This document shows, piece after piece, positions 19,175-28,253 of a DNA stretch of 64,000 nt (position 1 is the first letter of the stretch; every line of letters begins with the position of its first letter). This DNA is from Aestuariibaculum sediminum (GTDB taxonomy: Bacteria; Bacteroidota; Bacteroidia; Flavobacteriales; Flavobacteriaceae). The notes under the pieces were generated by a model. It was not told the DNA's origin and did not search any database. It saw nothing but the letters and a program-made list of their open reading frames with translations. The translations under genes were made by a program, and so were the position numbers. The DNA is taken from the NCBI RefSeq assembly GCF_014596945.1, contig NZ_JACVXB010000004.1:248001-312000 (forward strand), read 5' to 3'.

Positions 19175-20068
19175 TTATGAAATTGAAAATTGTGCTGCAA
19201 TTTTCTCAGCTTTTCGACTTTCGGAATAATCGTAAAAGCCTTCACCGGATTTTACACCAAGTTTTCCCGCACGAACCATATTAACCAATAAAGGGCATGG
19301 TGCATATTTTGGGTTTTTAAAACCGTCGTACATCACATTTAGAATGGATAAGCATACATCTAAGCCAATAAAATCGGCTAATTGTAATGGTCCCATAGGG
19401 TGTGCCATACCCAGTTTCATAACGGTATCAATTTCATAAACCCCAGCAACACCGTTATATAATGTTTCGATAGATTCATTAAGCATTGGCATTAAAATGC
19501 GATTGGCCACAAACCCAGGGTAATCGTTAACTTCAACAGGAGTTTTGCCTATAGTTTCAGAAAGACTCATTATGGTTTGGCTTACTGCATCACTGGTGTT
19601 GTATCCACGAATAACTTCAACAAGCTTCATAATGGGTACAGGGTTCATAAAATGCATTCCTATAACTTTATCAGCTCTTTGAGTTTCTGCAGCAATTTCC
19701 GTTATTGAAATTGAAGATGTATTTGTTGCTAAAATTGTATGTTCGGCACAAGTTTCGTCTAACTGCTTGAAAATTTTAAGTTTTAAATCAATATTTTCAG
19801 TAGCAGCTTCAACAACCAAATCGATATTTTTAACACCCTCAGATAATTCTACATAAGTGTTTATATTTTCTAATGTTGCAGACTTATCCGACTCAGTAAT
19901 CACTTCTTTAGTAATCATTCGGTCAAGATTCTTTGTAATGGTAGCCAAACCATTCTGCAACGAATGCTCGTTAATGTCAATGAGGTTTACATGAAACCCT
20001 TTTTGAGCAAAAGTATGAGCGATGCCATTACCCATTGTACCGGCACCTATGACTGCAATATTTTTCAT
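19175..20068 (-). CDS. 3-hydroxybutyryl-CoA dehydrogenase
   Basis: 297 residues from ATG 20068; the upstream ATG at 20122 adds 18 residues before the Rossmann fold and is less likely. NAD-binding GAGTMGNGIAHTFA starts at residue 7. The catalytic His lies in GMHFMNPVPIMKLVEV, followed by NDYPGFVANRI. It oxidises 3-hydroxyacyl-CoA in beta-oxidation or reduces acetoacetyl-CoA in short-chain synthesis. No partner thiolase or crotonase is nearby. Confidence 0.94.
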   Translation of the reverse strand: MKNIAVIGAGTMGNGIAHTFAQKGFHVNLIDINEHSLQNGLATITKNLDRMITKEVITESDKSATLENINTYVELSEGVKNIDLVVEAATENIDLKLKIFKQLDETCAEHTILATNTSSISITEIAAETQRADKVIGMHFMNPVPIMKLVEVIRGYNTSDAVSQTIMSLSETIGKTPVEVNDYPGFVANRILMPMLNESIETLYNGVAGVYEIDTVMKLGMAHPMGPLQLADFIGLDVCLSILNVMYDGFKNPKYAPCPLLVNMVRAGKLGVKSGEGFYDYSESRKAEKIAAQFSIS

Positions 20069-20162
20069 TTTAAAACTTGTTTTATTTTTTAAAAAGCAAA
20101 TAGTTTGATGGTTTAGTATCAAACTATTTGTATTCTATGGTTTTAAAGGTGTTTTTAGAATA

Positions 20163-21122
20163 TTAAAAACAATTGATAATTTGCGTAGCTACGCGCAGCG
20201 CTTCGGTGCCGTCATGTAATGTAACAACCGGAGCTTGATTATTATTTATGGCATATGCAAAAGCATTTAGTTCGTCTAATATAGAATTGTTACTTTCTAC
20301 TGGTGGATTATCGAAATATATTTGCTTTTTTTCTCCTTCAGCATTTTGAAGAATCATGTCGAAATCACCTGGCTGCTCGGGTGCATTTTTCATTTTAACA
20401 ACTTCACATTTCTTTTCGAGAAAATCGACCGAAATGTAAGCGTCTTTTTGAAAAAAACGTGCTTTACGCATTTTTTTTAAGGAAATACGGCTAGCGGTTA
20501 AATTAGCTACACAACCATTTTCGAACTCGATTCTTGCATTGGCGATATCCGGAGAATTACTAATTACAGCAACGCCACTTGCACTTATATGTTTTACTTT
20601 AGATTTTACAACGCTTAAAATGATGTCAATATCATGAATCATTAAATCTAATACCACAGGTACATCAGTCCCTCTAGGATTAAATTCTGCTAGGCGATGC
20701 GATTCGATAAACATAGGGGCTTTTATGTCGTCTTTTACAGCTAAAAAAGCTGGGTTAAAACGCTCTACATGACCAACCTGCCCGCGCAGTTTATGTTCGG
20801 CTAAAAGTTGTCTGATATGCTCCGCTTCTTCAACAGTATTAGTTATCGGTTTTTCAATAAAAATATGTTTTCCTTTAGCAATGGCTTGTTTAGCGCAATC
20901 GTAATGCGAAAGTGTAGGGGTTACAATATCCACCATATCTACAGCATCGATTAGCGACTCTACCGAATTGAAAAATTTATACCCAAATTCGGCTTCCACT
21001 TTTTTACCATTTTCCTCATTGGCATCATAAAATCCAACGAGTTCATATTTATCTGATTGATTTAGAAGTTTTAAATGTATTTTTCCGAGGTGGCCTGCAC
21101 CAAGTACACCAGCTTTTAGCAT
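20163..21122 (-). CDS. Gfo/Idh/MocA family NAD(P)-dependent oxidoreductase
   Basis: 319 residues. The N-terminal Rossmann fold has GAGHLGKIH, the family motif EKP lies in HIFIEKPITN, and a C-terminal alpha/beta domain contains the MIHDIDII helix. Members oxidise or reduce sugar or cyclitol hydroxyls; the substrate is not predictable here. A TAnnTTTG element precedes it at 21142-21149. The pcm gene is divergent. Confidence 0.93.
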   Translation of the reverse strand: MLKAGVLGAGHLGKIHLKLLNQSDKYELVGFYDANEENGKKVEAEFGYKFFNSVESLIDAVDMVDIVTPTLSHYDCAKQAIAKGKHIFIEKPITNTVEEAEHIRQLLAEHKLRGQVGHVERFNPAFLAVKDDIKAPMFIESHRLAEFNPRGTDVPVVLDLMIHDIDIILSVVKSKVKHISASGVAVISNSPDIANARIEFENGCVANLTASRISLKKMRKARFFQKDAYISVDFLEKKCEVVKMKNAPEQPGDFDMILQNAEGEKKQIYFDNPPVESNNSILDELNAFAYAINNNQAPVVTLHDGTEALRVATQIINCF

Positions 21123-21141
21123 AATTATTATAGGTTTTGAA

Positions 21142-21149
21142 CAAAAATA
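21142..21149 (-). promoter_or_regulatory. Probable -7 element of the Gfo/Idh gene
   Basis: The minus strand reads TATTTTTG (TAnnTTTG), 20 bp before the ATG. On the plus strand a weaker TAATTTTA at 21252-21259, with TTG 22 bp before it, could serve pcm. Confidence 0.45.
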
Positions 21150-21282
21150 AGATATTTAAAGTATGATTGTCATTATTCCTTACGAATTTTTTTGAGGGCA
21201 TAGATGTGCTATAAAATGTTAAAAAATTGTTTCCAGTTTTAAATGTTTAACTAATTTTAGCCTTTACTAACACCAACTAATA

Positions 21283-21924
21283 TTGAAAGATACTTTTAAA
21301 CATAAGGGATTACGCCAGCAACTGGTTAACGTGTTAATAGAGAAAGGCATAAAAAGTGAGCCAGTATTAAAAGCTATTGGGAAAATTCCAAGACACCTTT
21401 TTATGGATTCGGGCTTTTTGGATCATGCCTATCAAGATAAGGCGTTTCCTATTGCAGCCGATCAAACCATTTCACAACCTTATACCGTTGCTTTTCAAAC
21501 AGAATTGCTCGATGTTTATCCAGAGGATAAAGTTTTGGAAATAGGAACGGGGAGTGGTTATCAAACTGCGGTATTGTTAGAGTTAGGCGCGCGAGTTTAC
21601 TCGATAGAGCGTCAGCAGGAATTATTTAAAAAAACCAGTAAGTTTTTACCACAACTGGGGTATCGAGCTAAAAGTTTTATTTTTGGTGATGGCTATAAAG
21701 GTTTGCCGCAAGAAGCTCCTTTTGATAGTATTATTGTTACCGCTGGAGCGCCTTATGTGCCCAAAGCACTTTTAAGTCAGTTAAAAGTGGGAGGTAGGTT
21801 GGTTATCCCTGTTGGAGATCAAGTTCAAATTATGAATTTATTTATTAGAAAAGGGCCTAAGGAATTTGAACAGCATGAGTTTGGAGAATTTCGATTCGTT
21901 CCTTTGCTAGAAGATAAAAATTAA
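21283..21924 (+). CDS. pcm: Protein-L-isoaspartate O-methyltransferase
   Basis: 213 residues starting at TTG; the following KDTFKHKGLRQQLV matches the usual N-terminus. It methylates isoaspartyl residues in damaged proteins using S-adenosylmethionine. The SAM motif VLEIGTGSGYQTAVL is near residue 83, and the substrate motif SQPYTVA precedes it. Its stop overlaps that of the DUF4440 gene by 4 bp (TTAA). Confidence 0.96.
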   Translation: MKDTFKHKGLRQQLVNVLIEKGIKSEPVLKAIGKIPRHLFMDSGFLDHAYQDKAFPIAADQTISQPYTVAFQTELLDVYPEDKVLEIGTGSGYQTAVLLELGARVYSIERQQELFKKTSKFLPQLGYRAKSFIFGDGYKGLPQEAPFDSIIVTAGAPYVPKALLSQLKVGGRLVIPVGDQVQIMNLFIRKGPKEFEQHEFGEFRFVPLLEDKN

Positions 21925-22364
21925 TCCCAAACAAATTTCCAGTTCCCGTCTTTTTGGCGTTTCCAAACGGTATGAAAAATTCCTTTGGTAATAGTATCAT
22001 TACCAAAGGAATTTTTATAGGTAAATGTATATGTTCCGTACGTATAACCCATGTCTCCTGATGAAGCAACATCTACAAAATCGGGCTTCCATTTAAGACC
22101 TTTAGAATTAGAGTTTTTCATATATTCCCTAATTTCATCCTTGCCCTTTATGAGATTATTACTGCGTAAAAGCACACCATCATCAGCAACAAAATGTAAG
22201 AAGGCTACCTTCATACCATCCTTTTGAGCCATTTCAGAGAATTGTTTTTCACTCTGAGTAATTTCGCTTTTCCAAAGTTCAATTTGCTCTGCTGAAGACG
22301 CTGCTTTTTGATTACAAGCTGAAAAACTTAAAGTGAAAATAAGTATGGCTATTAATGGTTTCAT
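21921..22364 (-). CDS. DUF4440/SnoaL-like (NTF2 fold) lipoprotein
   Basis: 147 residues. A lipoprotein signal ends at lipobox FSAC (C17). The mature part shows the DUF4440 pattern: a helix ending in FLHFVADDGVLLR, then IKGKDEIREYM, then a strand GYTYGTYTFTYKN and WKRQKDGNWKFVWD. NTF2-like domains bind small ligands or are catalytic; the role here is unknown. It lies 11 bp after the S15 peptidase, as the last gene of a three-gene run. Confidence 0.87.
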   Translation of the reverse strand: MKPLIAILIFTLSFSACNQKAASSAEQIELWKSEITQSEKQFSEMAQKDGMKVAFLHFVADDGVLLRSNNLIKGKDEIREYMKNSNSKGLKWKPDFVDVASSGDMGYTYGTYTFTYKNSFGNDTITKGIFHTVWKRQKDGNWKFVWD

Positions 22365-22375
22365 AATGTTAATTA

Positions 22376-24220
22376 TTAATGACTCATCACCTTTTTTAAT
22401 TTCTTATGTCCTCCAACTATGGGCAACGTAAGTTGAGTATTATCTAAGTCAATAGTAAGTTCAGTACCAGGTTTAGGATGTAGGGTAAATTCTTTATCGC
22501 TGCAAAAAATCATCAAGCCAATGTGTTGCCCAGCTTTTATTATTTGGTCGTCTGGCATTAAATCGAATGACACAGTATAATATTTTCCTGGTTCTAATGG
22601 AGTACTCTCACTTATCGATTTATGGTTTTGCGGGTCGGCCCAGCCTCGAGTAATAATATTATCGGTAATGTTTACTTTGCCTTCATCCCAAGGAAGTGAT
22701 ACTAGCCAAACAGATAAATTTGCAGCTGGCTTATTGCTTGCTAAGGTAACTGTAATGTTAGGAACTCCAGATATATGTAAATCTTCGTTAAGTTTAGGGG
22801 TAACATATAAAAGGCGATGCTTTGAATTTACCGAAGTAACTAACGACTTTCCGTCGAAATTCACATTATCTATTAAGGTTTCTTTACCTTGTTTTTTCAT
22901 TGATTTAGCGGATAATTCTCCATTGTCTGGATTACCGTTGCCCAAATAAAATGTCACGGGTTTGGCATCTGGATTTGGAAAATCGGCATAAGGTGTCGGG
23001 TTACTTGGATTATCATTTTCACGCACAATCCAAGCTTTGTTTGTTTCTTTTTCAACACCGTTATCAATTCCAAACAAATAATGTGTAAACCATTTATTCA
23101 TCATATCAAGTGGGGGAGGACCTCCATGTCCGAATTGATGATAATAAATTTGTGTGTTTAAGCCCATGTCTTTAGCTTTTTTATAAATTCTATAACTGTG
23201 TTCCGGCATAACGTTCCAGTCATTAAAGCCATGCGACATAAGGAGCGCCGCATGCATAGAGTCCATATCATTCAGATAATCTCTGCTTGCCCAGAATGCA
23301 TTGTAATCACCAGTAATTCTATCTTGATTTTTTCTTAGGATTGAATCTCTAACAAATTGATTGTTATATGAGCGTTTTGATTCGTCACCACTATGAATAA
23401 ATTCATATAAAACATCAATATCTTCTCCTAAATATCCACCAGGAGACCTTACTAGTCCATTGGAACGGTAATAATGATAGTACGATGTATTTGGCGCTAC
23501 TGGTATAATTACCTCTAAACCTTCAACACCTGTGGTGGCGGCGGCAAGAGGAATAGTTCCGTTATATGATGTGCCTGTCATGCCAACTTTGCCGGTGGTC
23601 CAATATGCTTCAACCGTTTCCGATCCGTAAGGTTCAGTATATCCTTTGGCTCGACCATTAAGCCAGTCGATAACCGCTTTTGGAGCTAAAGATTCATTAT
23701 CACCTCCTACAGTTGGCGCCCCTTGCGAAAAGCCTGTTCCAGGAGACGAAGAATGTACTACAATATAACCTCTTGGAACCCATTTTTTAACTTGGGAGTT
23801 TGATATTATTGGACGTTGGCCAATTCTAGTTACTTCAGGATGCACATGATCTTTAGGGGTCTCACCTAATTCATGGTTTACATCCCAAAAAACACCTTTA
23901 ATGTTAGGAGCAACTCCTGCATAATAAGGGCTAGATTCATAGATCACAGGAAGTTTCAGTCCGTCGGTTTCTGTTTGATAAGGACGAGTAACATCCACGT
24001 GCATTCGGTCTAATTTGCCGTCACCATCGGTGTCAAAATTGGTTTCAACCCATAAATCATGACGAATCCATTTTTCAGGATCGTTAAAAGCTTCGACAAT
24101 TTGTGCTTGTCCATATTTAAAAACAGGTTTTCCATTTTGACTTGTAGCTAAAAATGTAGAAAAAAAAATGCTCATTAATATTATTACAGAGCATCTTTTA
24201 AAAGCGTTTAATAAAAACAT
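22376..24220 (-). CDS. Secreted CocE/NonD X-Pro dipeptidyl-peptidase-type hydrolase (S15)
   Basis: 614 residues. The signal peptide is about 1-28. The alpha/beta-hydrolase core has nucleophile S218 in GTSYNG, with D334 (FNDW) and H365 (FGHGG) as the rest of the triad. The C-terminal jelly-roll is typical of the family (WADPQNH... PLEPGKYYTVSFDL). Members cleave Xaa-Pro dipeptides or ester/beta-lactam side chains. A secreted proline-specific peptidase is the likeliest role. The NTF2-like gene ends 3 bp before it, so they are coupled. Confidence 0.93.
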   Translation of the reverse strand: MFLLNAFKRCSVIILMSIFFSTFLATSQNGKPVFKYGQAQIVEAFNDPEKWIRHDLWVETNFDTDGDGKLDRMHVDVTRPYQTETDGLKLPVIYESSPYYAGVAPNIKGVFWDVNHELGETPKDHVHPEVTRIGQRPIISNSQVKKWVPRGYIVVHSSSPGTGFSQGAPTVGGDNESLAPKAVIDWLNGRAKGYTEPYGSETVEAYWTTGKVGMTGTSYNGTIPLAAATTGVEGLEVIIPVAPNTSYYHYYRSNGLVRSPGGYLGEDIDVLYEFIHSGDESKRSYNNQFVRDSILRKNQDRITGDYNAFWASRDYLNDMDSMHAALLMSHGFNDWNVMPEHSYRIYKKAKDMGLNTQIYYHQFGHGGPPPLDMMNKWFTHYLFGIDNGVEKETNKAWIVRENDNPSNPTPYADFPNPDAKPVTFYLGNGNPDNGELSAKSMKKQGKETLIDNVNFDGKSLVTSVNSKHRLLYVTPKLNEDLHISGVPNITVTLASNKPAANLSVWLVSLPWDEGKVNITDNIITRGWADPQNHKSISESTPLEPGKYYTVSFDLMPDDQIIKAGQHIGLMIFCSDKEFTLHPKPGTELTIDLDNTQLTLPIVGGHKKLKKVMSH

Positions 24221-24223
24221 AAA

Positions 24224-24778
24224 TTAAGATTTTTGTTTAGGTAAGTATGTTCTTGGTATTGGTGTTCGACGGGTTTCGTTTGCCCAGTAAATATTAATTA
24301 TCCACCAACGTTTACCATCATTGTATAATTGTATACTGTTTATGCCTCTCATAAAAGGCTCCTCATCGTCTTTATTTTTGTAGGAAGCATAGGTACTAAA
24401 AACCTGTGACATATTTCCAAAAGTATTTGATGTGCGATGAATTTCACGCTCATGGAATCCATTTTCAACCATCCACTTACCTGCATTTTTTATGTAATCG
24501 CCTGGACTCATATAGTTTACTTGGGCTTGGCGTTCTATATTTTTACCAGAAGCAATTAATTTTGCATTAGGATAGAAAAGAAACTTAAATAATTTCCAGT
24601 CACGTTCTTCGTCTTTATCACCAGAAACAACATCGTATAAGGTTCGAACAATGTTGTCTATGGTTTGTACGTTTTGCGTGTAGTCAGGCTCTTGTTTTTC
24701 TTCTTCATTAACGCCATCTTGGGCAAAGACTGTAAAAGTTAAAGTGTTTAAAAAGGCAATAAAAAGCAGTTTTTTCAT
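24224..24778 (-). CDS. Secreted NTF2/SnoaL-like protein
   Basis: 184 residues. The signal peptide (1-19) ends at VFAQ. The mature protein has a long first helix (VQTIDNIVRTLYDVVSG), the NTF2-like strand LFKFLFYPNAKLIA, and a C-terminal pair of strands INSIQLYNDGKRWWIINIYW. The fold is inferred from this order. It is the first gene of the run with the S15 peptidase. The function is unknown. Confidence 0.82.
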   Translation of the reverse strand: MKKLLFIAFLNTLTFTVFAQDGVNEEEKQEPDYTQNVQTIDNIVRTLYDVVSGDKDEERDWKLFKFLFYPNAKLIASGKNIERQAQVNYMSPGDYIKNAGKWMVENGFHEREIHRTSNTFGNMSQVFSTYASYKNKDDEEPFMRGINSIQLYNDGKRWWIINIYWANETRRTPIPRTYLPKQKS

Positions 24779-24878
24779 TTTATAATTCTTGTGAAATTTA
24801 AAGTTAAATATAGTAGATTAGAATTAAAATGGATGTTAAACGCCTCATAAATAATAAGGATAAGGCATTTTATAATTT

Positions 24879-25337
24879 TTACTTGTAAGCTTTTTTTATT
24901 CTATCTAAGTTGCGCTTATTATCCCTATCCTTGATAGTTTCTCTTTTGTCGAATAGCTTTTTTCCTCGGGCTAACGCAATGTCCATTTTAGCAAAACCTC
25001 TATCATTAATAAAGAGACGAAGAGGAACAATGGTAAGTCCGGTGCTTTGAACTTCTTTTTGAAGTTTTTTTAATTCCCGTTTGTTTAAAAGCAGCTTTCT
25101 TTCAGCCTTAGGTCTATGATTGTAGTAATTACCAAATGCATACTCTTCAATAGTCATATTAATCACAAAAAGCTCCCCACGATCGTTAAATTCGCAAAAA
25201 CTTTCTGCAATGGAAGCTTTACTACTTCTTATAGATTTAATCTCGGTCCCTGTAAGCACAATTCCAGCAGTATATTTGTCTAAAATTTCGTAAAGGAATC
25301 GGGCTTTCTTGTTCTGTATGTTAATTTTATTCTGCAT
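24879..25337 (-). CDS. smpB: SsrA-binding protein SmpB
   Basis: 152 residues from ATG 25337 (MQNKINIQNKK). An upstream ATG at 25346 adds only three residues. It binds tmRNA and delivers it to stalled ribosomes. TGTEIKSIRSSKASI, FVINMTIEEYAFGNYYNH and the basic tail DNKRNLDRIKKAYK are diagnostic. A TAGTTTTG element at 25344-25351 on the minus strand lies only 7 bp before the ATG, which would give an almost leaderless mRNA. The ssrA gene itself is not in this window. Confidence 0.97.
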   Translation of the reverse strand: MQNKINIQNKKARFLYEILDKYTAGIVLTGTEIKSIRSSKASIAESFCEFNDRGELFVINMTIEEYAFGNYYNHRPKAERKLLLNKRELKKLQKEVQSTGLTIVPLRLFINDRGFAKMDIALARGKKLFDKRETIKDRDNKRNLDRIKKAYK

Positions 25338-25530
25338 GACGCACAAAACTACATAAATTTATGTTGCGACGTTTTAATTTTTTTACACAAATTTGCAAAG
25401 TAAAGTACTCAAACAAAAATGTATTTTGAAGACTAAAAAACTTAAAAAATACTTGATTTAAACAAAAGACTATCTGGTAATTTTACATTGTAAATCACTA
25501 GCATGATTGGAAAATTGTTTACTAAAAGCC

Positions 25531-25740
25531 TTAGGCATTCATTGTAAAACCAACTTTTAACGTGACTTGCCAAATGGCTACTTGGCCGTCTTCAATATTA
25601 CCTCGAGTTTCTACAACCTCAAACCATCTCAAATTATGAATCGATTTTGAAGCTTTCTCTAAAGCATTTTGTATCGCATCATCGCTCGATTGATTAGATG
25701 TGCCTACAATTTCTATAATTTTATAAATATGTGCATCCAT
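25531..25740 (-). CDS. Dodecin family flavin-binding protein
   Basis: 69 residues from ATG 25740, the usual dodecin length; the ATG at 25767 would add nine residues not seen in the family. The beta-alpha-beta-beta pattern is present: YKIIEIVGTS, helix SSDDAIQNALEKASKSI, then RWFEVVETRG and QVAIWQVTLKVGF. The Trp in RWFEV is at the flavin-stacking position. Dodecins form 12-subunit shells that store riboflavin or FMN. A 14-bp palindrome lies at 25806-25819. Confidence 0.93.
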   Translation of the reverse strand: MDAHIYKIIEIVGTSNQSSDDAIQNALEKASKSIHNLRWFEVVETRGNIEDGQVAIWQVTLKVGFTMNA

Positions 25741-25805
25741 GGGAATAAATATGTTATGTTTATTCATTTAAGATACGAAAAATGCACGATTTAATTAAAT
25801 TAGAT

Positions 25806-25819
25806 AAGTATTAATACTT
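25806..25819. promoter_or_regulatory. 14-bp palindrome AAGTATTAATACTT between dodecin and lpd
   Basis: A perfect inverted repeat of the form AAGTA-N4-TACTT, the same pattern found at the narK and nasA promoters. Here it is not placed against a clear TAnnTTTG on either strand. It lies 65 bp before dodecin and 111 bp before the lpd -33, so it may be a chance AT-rich palindrome. Confidence 0.3.
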
Positions 25820-25929
25820 AATTTCATTTAAAATTACTTAATAAAAACTGATAAAAACTATTATTTTTTATAAATGAAATTAATATGTTATATATATTAT
25901 AAAATCAACTTATAATGAATTGTTTTTTA

Positions 25930-25959
25930 TTGTCTTCCAATAAAACATTTGTACTTTTG
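25930..25959 (+). promoter_or_regulatory. lpd promoter (TTG-N19-TACTTTTG)
   Basis: TTG at 25930-25932 and TACTTTTG at 25952-25959, separated by 19 bp, is a textbook Bacteroidota sigma-A promoter. The start codon is 39 bp after the -7 element. Confidence 0.75.
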
Positions 25960-25998
25960 TTTTTAGACTTTTAAATAAACGAATATCAAAATAATTTT

Positions 25999-27399
25999 AT
26001 GAATTCATACGATGTAGCCGTTATAGGCTCGGGTCCTGGAGGATATGTTGCAGCCATCCGTTGCGCACAGTTAGGCATGAAAACTGCCCTTATAGAAAAG
26101 TACAGTACATTAGGAGGAACTTGTTTAAACGTTGGTTGTATTCCAAGTAAAGCCTTGCTAGATTCGTCGCACCACTACGAAGACGCCGTGAAGCATTTTG
26201 AAGAACATGGCATTGAGGTTCCGGGCGAGGTTAAGGTGAATTTAGAAAAAATGATTTCTCGAAAGCAAGCTGTTGTAGATCAAACTACAGGTGGTATTGA
26301 TTTTTTAATGAAGAAGAACAATATTGATGTATACCAAGGCATAGGTAGTTTTAAAGATGCAACACACATTACAATTTCAGGAGAAGAAAGTACTGAGATT
26401 GAAGCAAAACATTCAATTATAGCTACAGGAAGCAAACCATCAAGTTTACCATTTATTAATATAGACAAAGAACGCATCATTACATCAACAGAAGCTTTAA
26501 AGCTCAAAGAAATTCCAAAGCATTTAATTGTTATCGGTGGAGGTGTTATTGGCTTAGAGTTAGGACAGGTTTACAAGCGATTAGGAGCAGAAGTATCGGT
26601 TGTAGAGTTTATGGATCGAATTATCCCAACGATGGATGGCGGTTTGTCTAAAGAACTAAATAAAGTTTTAAAGAAACAAAAATTTAAAATAAATACGTCC
26701 CATAAAGTTAAATCGGTAGAGCGAGTGGGTGATGAAGTAATCGTTAAAGCTGATAATAAAAAGGGAGAAGAAGTTGAATTTAGAGGCGATTACTGTTTGG
26801 TTTCTGTTGGTCGTCGTCCTTACACTGATGGCTTAAATGCCGAAGCAGCAGGAGTGAAATTAACAGACAGAGGTCAAGTAGAAGTTAATGATCATTTACA
26901 AACTAGTGCTTCAAATATTTATGCTATTGGCGATGTTGTTAAAGGGGCTATGTTGGCACATAAAGCAGAAGAGGAAGGTGTGTTTGTAGCAGAGACTATT
27001 GCAGGACAAAAACCACACATAGACTATAATTTAATCCCAGGAGTTGTTTACACTTGGCCAGAAGTGGCGGCTGTAGGTAAAACCGAAGAACAGTTAAAAG
27101 AAGCAGGTGTAGCGTACAAGGCTGGATCTTTTCCTATGCGTGCATTAGGACGATCAAGAGCTAGTATGGACCTTGATGGTTTTGTAAAAGTATTAGCGGA
27201 TAAAAATACCGATGAAATATTAGGTGTGCATATGGTTGGTGCCCGTGCTGCCGATATGATTGCCGAAGCTGTTGTGGCTATGGAATTTAGAGCTTCAGCA
27301 GAAGATGTGTCACGTATGTCTCATGCGCATCCAACATTTACTGAAGCTATTAAAGAAGCTGCATTAGCAGCAACTGAAGATCGAGCTTTACATATTTAA
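25999..27399 (+). CDS. lpd: Dihydrolipoamide dehydrogenase (E3)
   Basis: 466 residues, an FAD disulfide oxidoreductase that reoxidises lipoamide in 2-oxo acid dehydrogenase and glycine-cleavage complexes. FAD motif GSGPGG is at 11-15, redox cysteines are C42 and C47 (GGTCLNVGC), and the NAD motif is VIGGGVIGLELG. The C-terminal catalytic pair is H444 and E449 (HAHPTFTE). It is a stand-alone gene with its own promoter and terminator, so it is probably shared by several complexes. Confidence 0.96.
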   Translation: MNSYDVAVIGSGPGGYVAAIRCAQLGMKTALIEKYSTLGGTCLNVGCIPSKALLDSSHHYEDAVKHFEEHGIEVPGEVKVNLEKMISRKQAVVDQTTGGIDFLMKKNNIDVYQGIGSFKDATHITISGEESTEIEAKHSIIATGSKPSSLPFINIDKERIITSTEALKLKEIPKHLIVIGGGVIGLELGQVYKRLGAEVSVVEFMDRIIPTMDGGLSKELNKVLKKQKFKINTSHKVKSVERVGDEVIVKADNKKGEEVEFRGDYCLVSVGRRPYTDGLNAEAAGVKLTDRGQVEVNDHLQTSASNIYAIGDVVKGAMLAHKAEEEGVFVAETIAGQKPHIDYNLIPGVVYTWPEVAAVGKTEEQLKEAGVAYKAGSFPMRALGRSRASMDLDGFVKVLADKNTDEILGVHMVGARAADMIAEAVVAMEFRASAEDVSRMSHAHPTFTEAIKEAALAATEDRALHI

Positions 27400-27420
27400 C
27401 TAAAAAAAAATAAAAATTTC

Positions 27421-27458
27421 ACCCCCTTTTACCAACAGTAGAAGGGGGTTTTGTTTTT
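27421..27458 (+). terminator. Rho-independent terminator of lpd
   Basis: Stem ACCCCCTTTT / AGAAGGGGGT (one G-T pair and strong G-C core) with a 10-nt loop, followed by TTTTGTTTTT, 21 bp after the lpd stop. Confidence 0.88.
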
Positions 27459-27681
27459 AGAGCAATCGCTAATAATATATGCAGTGTTCGATACTTGATT
27501 AGTTACTTATGATTAAAATATAAAAATCGTCTTGATAAATATCATATAATAATGAAAAGCACATTATAACTTAAATTACGGGTATCTTTTTTTTGTACTT
27601 TTTTTTCGAAATACATGTGACTTATATAAAAGTTGTGTGTCAAAATTAAAAACAGAGTAACAAAATAGCAGCAAGCGTACC

Positions 27682-28251
27682 TTGAAAAGTAAAAAAACGA
27701 GTTCAGAATTATCCGATGAGGATCTTGTTCGCAGTATTGTAAAAAATAATGATACGTTATTATTTGAATTACTTTACGATAGATACGCTAAGCTAGTTTA
27801 TAACAAATGTTTTAGTTTTTCAAAAGATGATGATGAAGCGAAGGATTTAACGCAGGATGTTTTTTTAAAGTTATTCGTAAAATTATCGAGCTTTAAAGGA
27901 ACCTCAAAATTTTCAACATGGTTGTATGCGTTTACGTATAACCATTGTGTAAATTATGTGACTAGAAATACGGCAAAAAAAATAGAAAAAAAAGCGGTTA
28001 ATGATTATGATATAGAAAATATATCTGAAGATATACCGGATGAAAGTCTAAACCAGCTGAAAGTTGCTAATTTGAAAAGTGCGTTAGACCTGATTTCTCC
28101 TGATGAGAAAATGATATTACTCTTAAAATATCAAGATTTCTTAACGATTAAAGAAATTGAAAGTGTTTTGGGAATTGGTGAAAGTGCAGTTAAAATGAGG
28201 ATTAAGCGAGCCAAGGAAAAGCTTTTAACAGTGTACAGTAATAACTTTTGA
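27682..28251 (+). CDS. ECF-type RNA polymerase sigma factor
   Basis: 189 residues; TTG start. Region 2 (about 30-95) has LLYDRYAKLVYNKCFSF and the DEAKDLTQDVFLKLF segment, followed by FKGTSKFSTWLYAFTYNHCVNYV. Region 4 (about 130-180) has LISPDEKMILLLKYQDFLTIKEI. It differs from the sigma factor at 10355. A 57-codon ORF starts 2 bp after its stop and may encode a small partner. Confidence 0.93.
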   Translation: MKSKKTSSELSDEDLVRSIVKNNDTLLFELLYDRYAKLVYNKCFSFSKDDDEAKDLTQDVFLKLFVKLSSFKGTSKFSTWLYAFTYNHCVNYVTRNTAKKIEKKAVNDYDIENISEDIPDESLNQLKVANLKSALDLISPDEKMILLLKYQDFLTIKEIESVLGIGESAVKMRIKRAKEKLLTVYSNNF

Positions 28252-28253
28252 TA

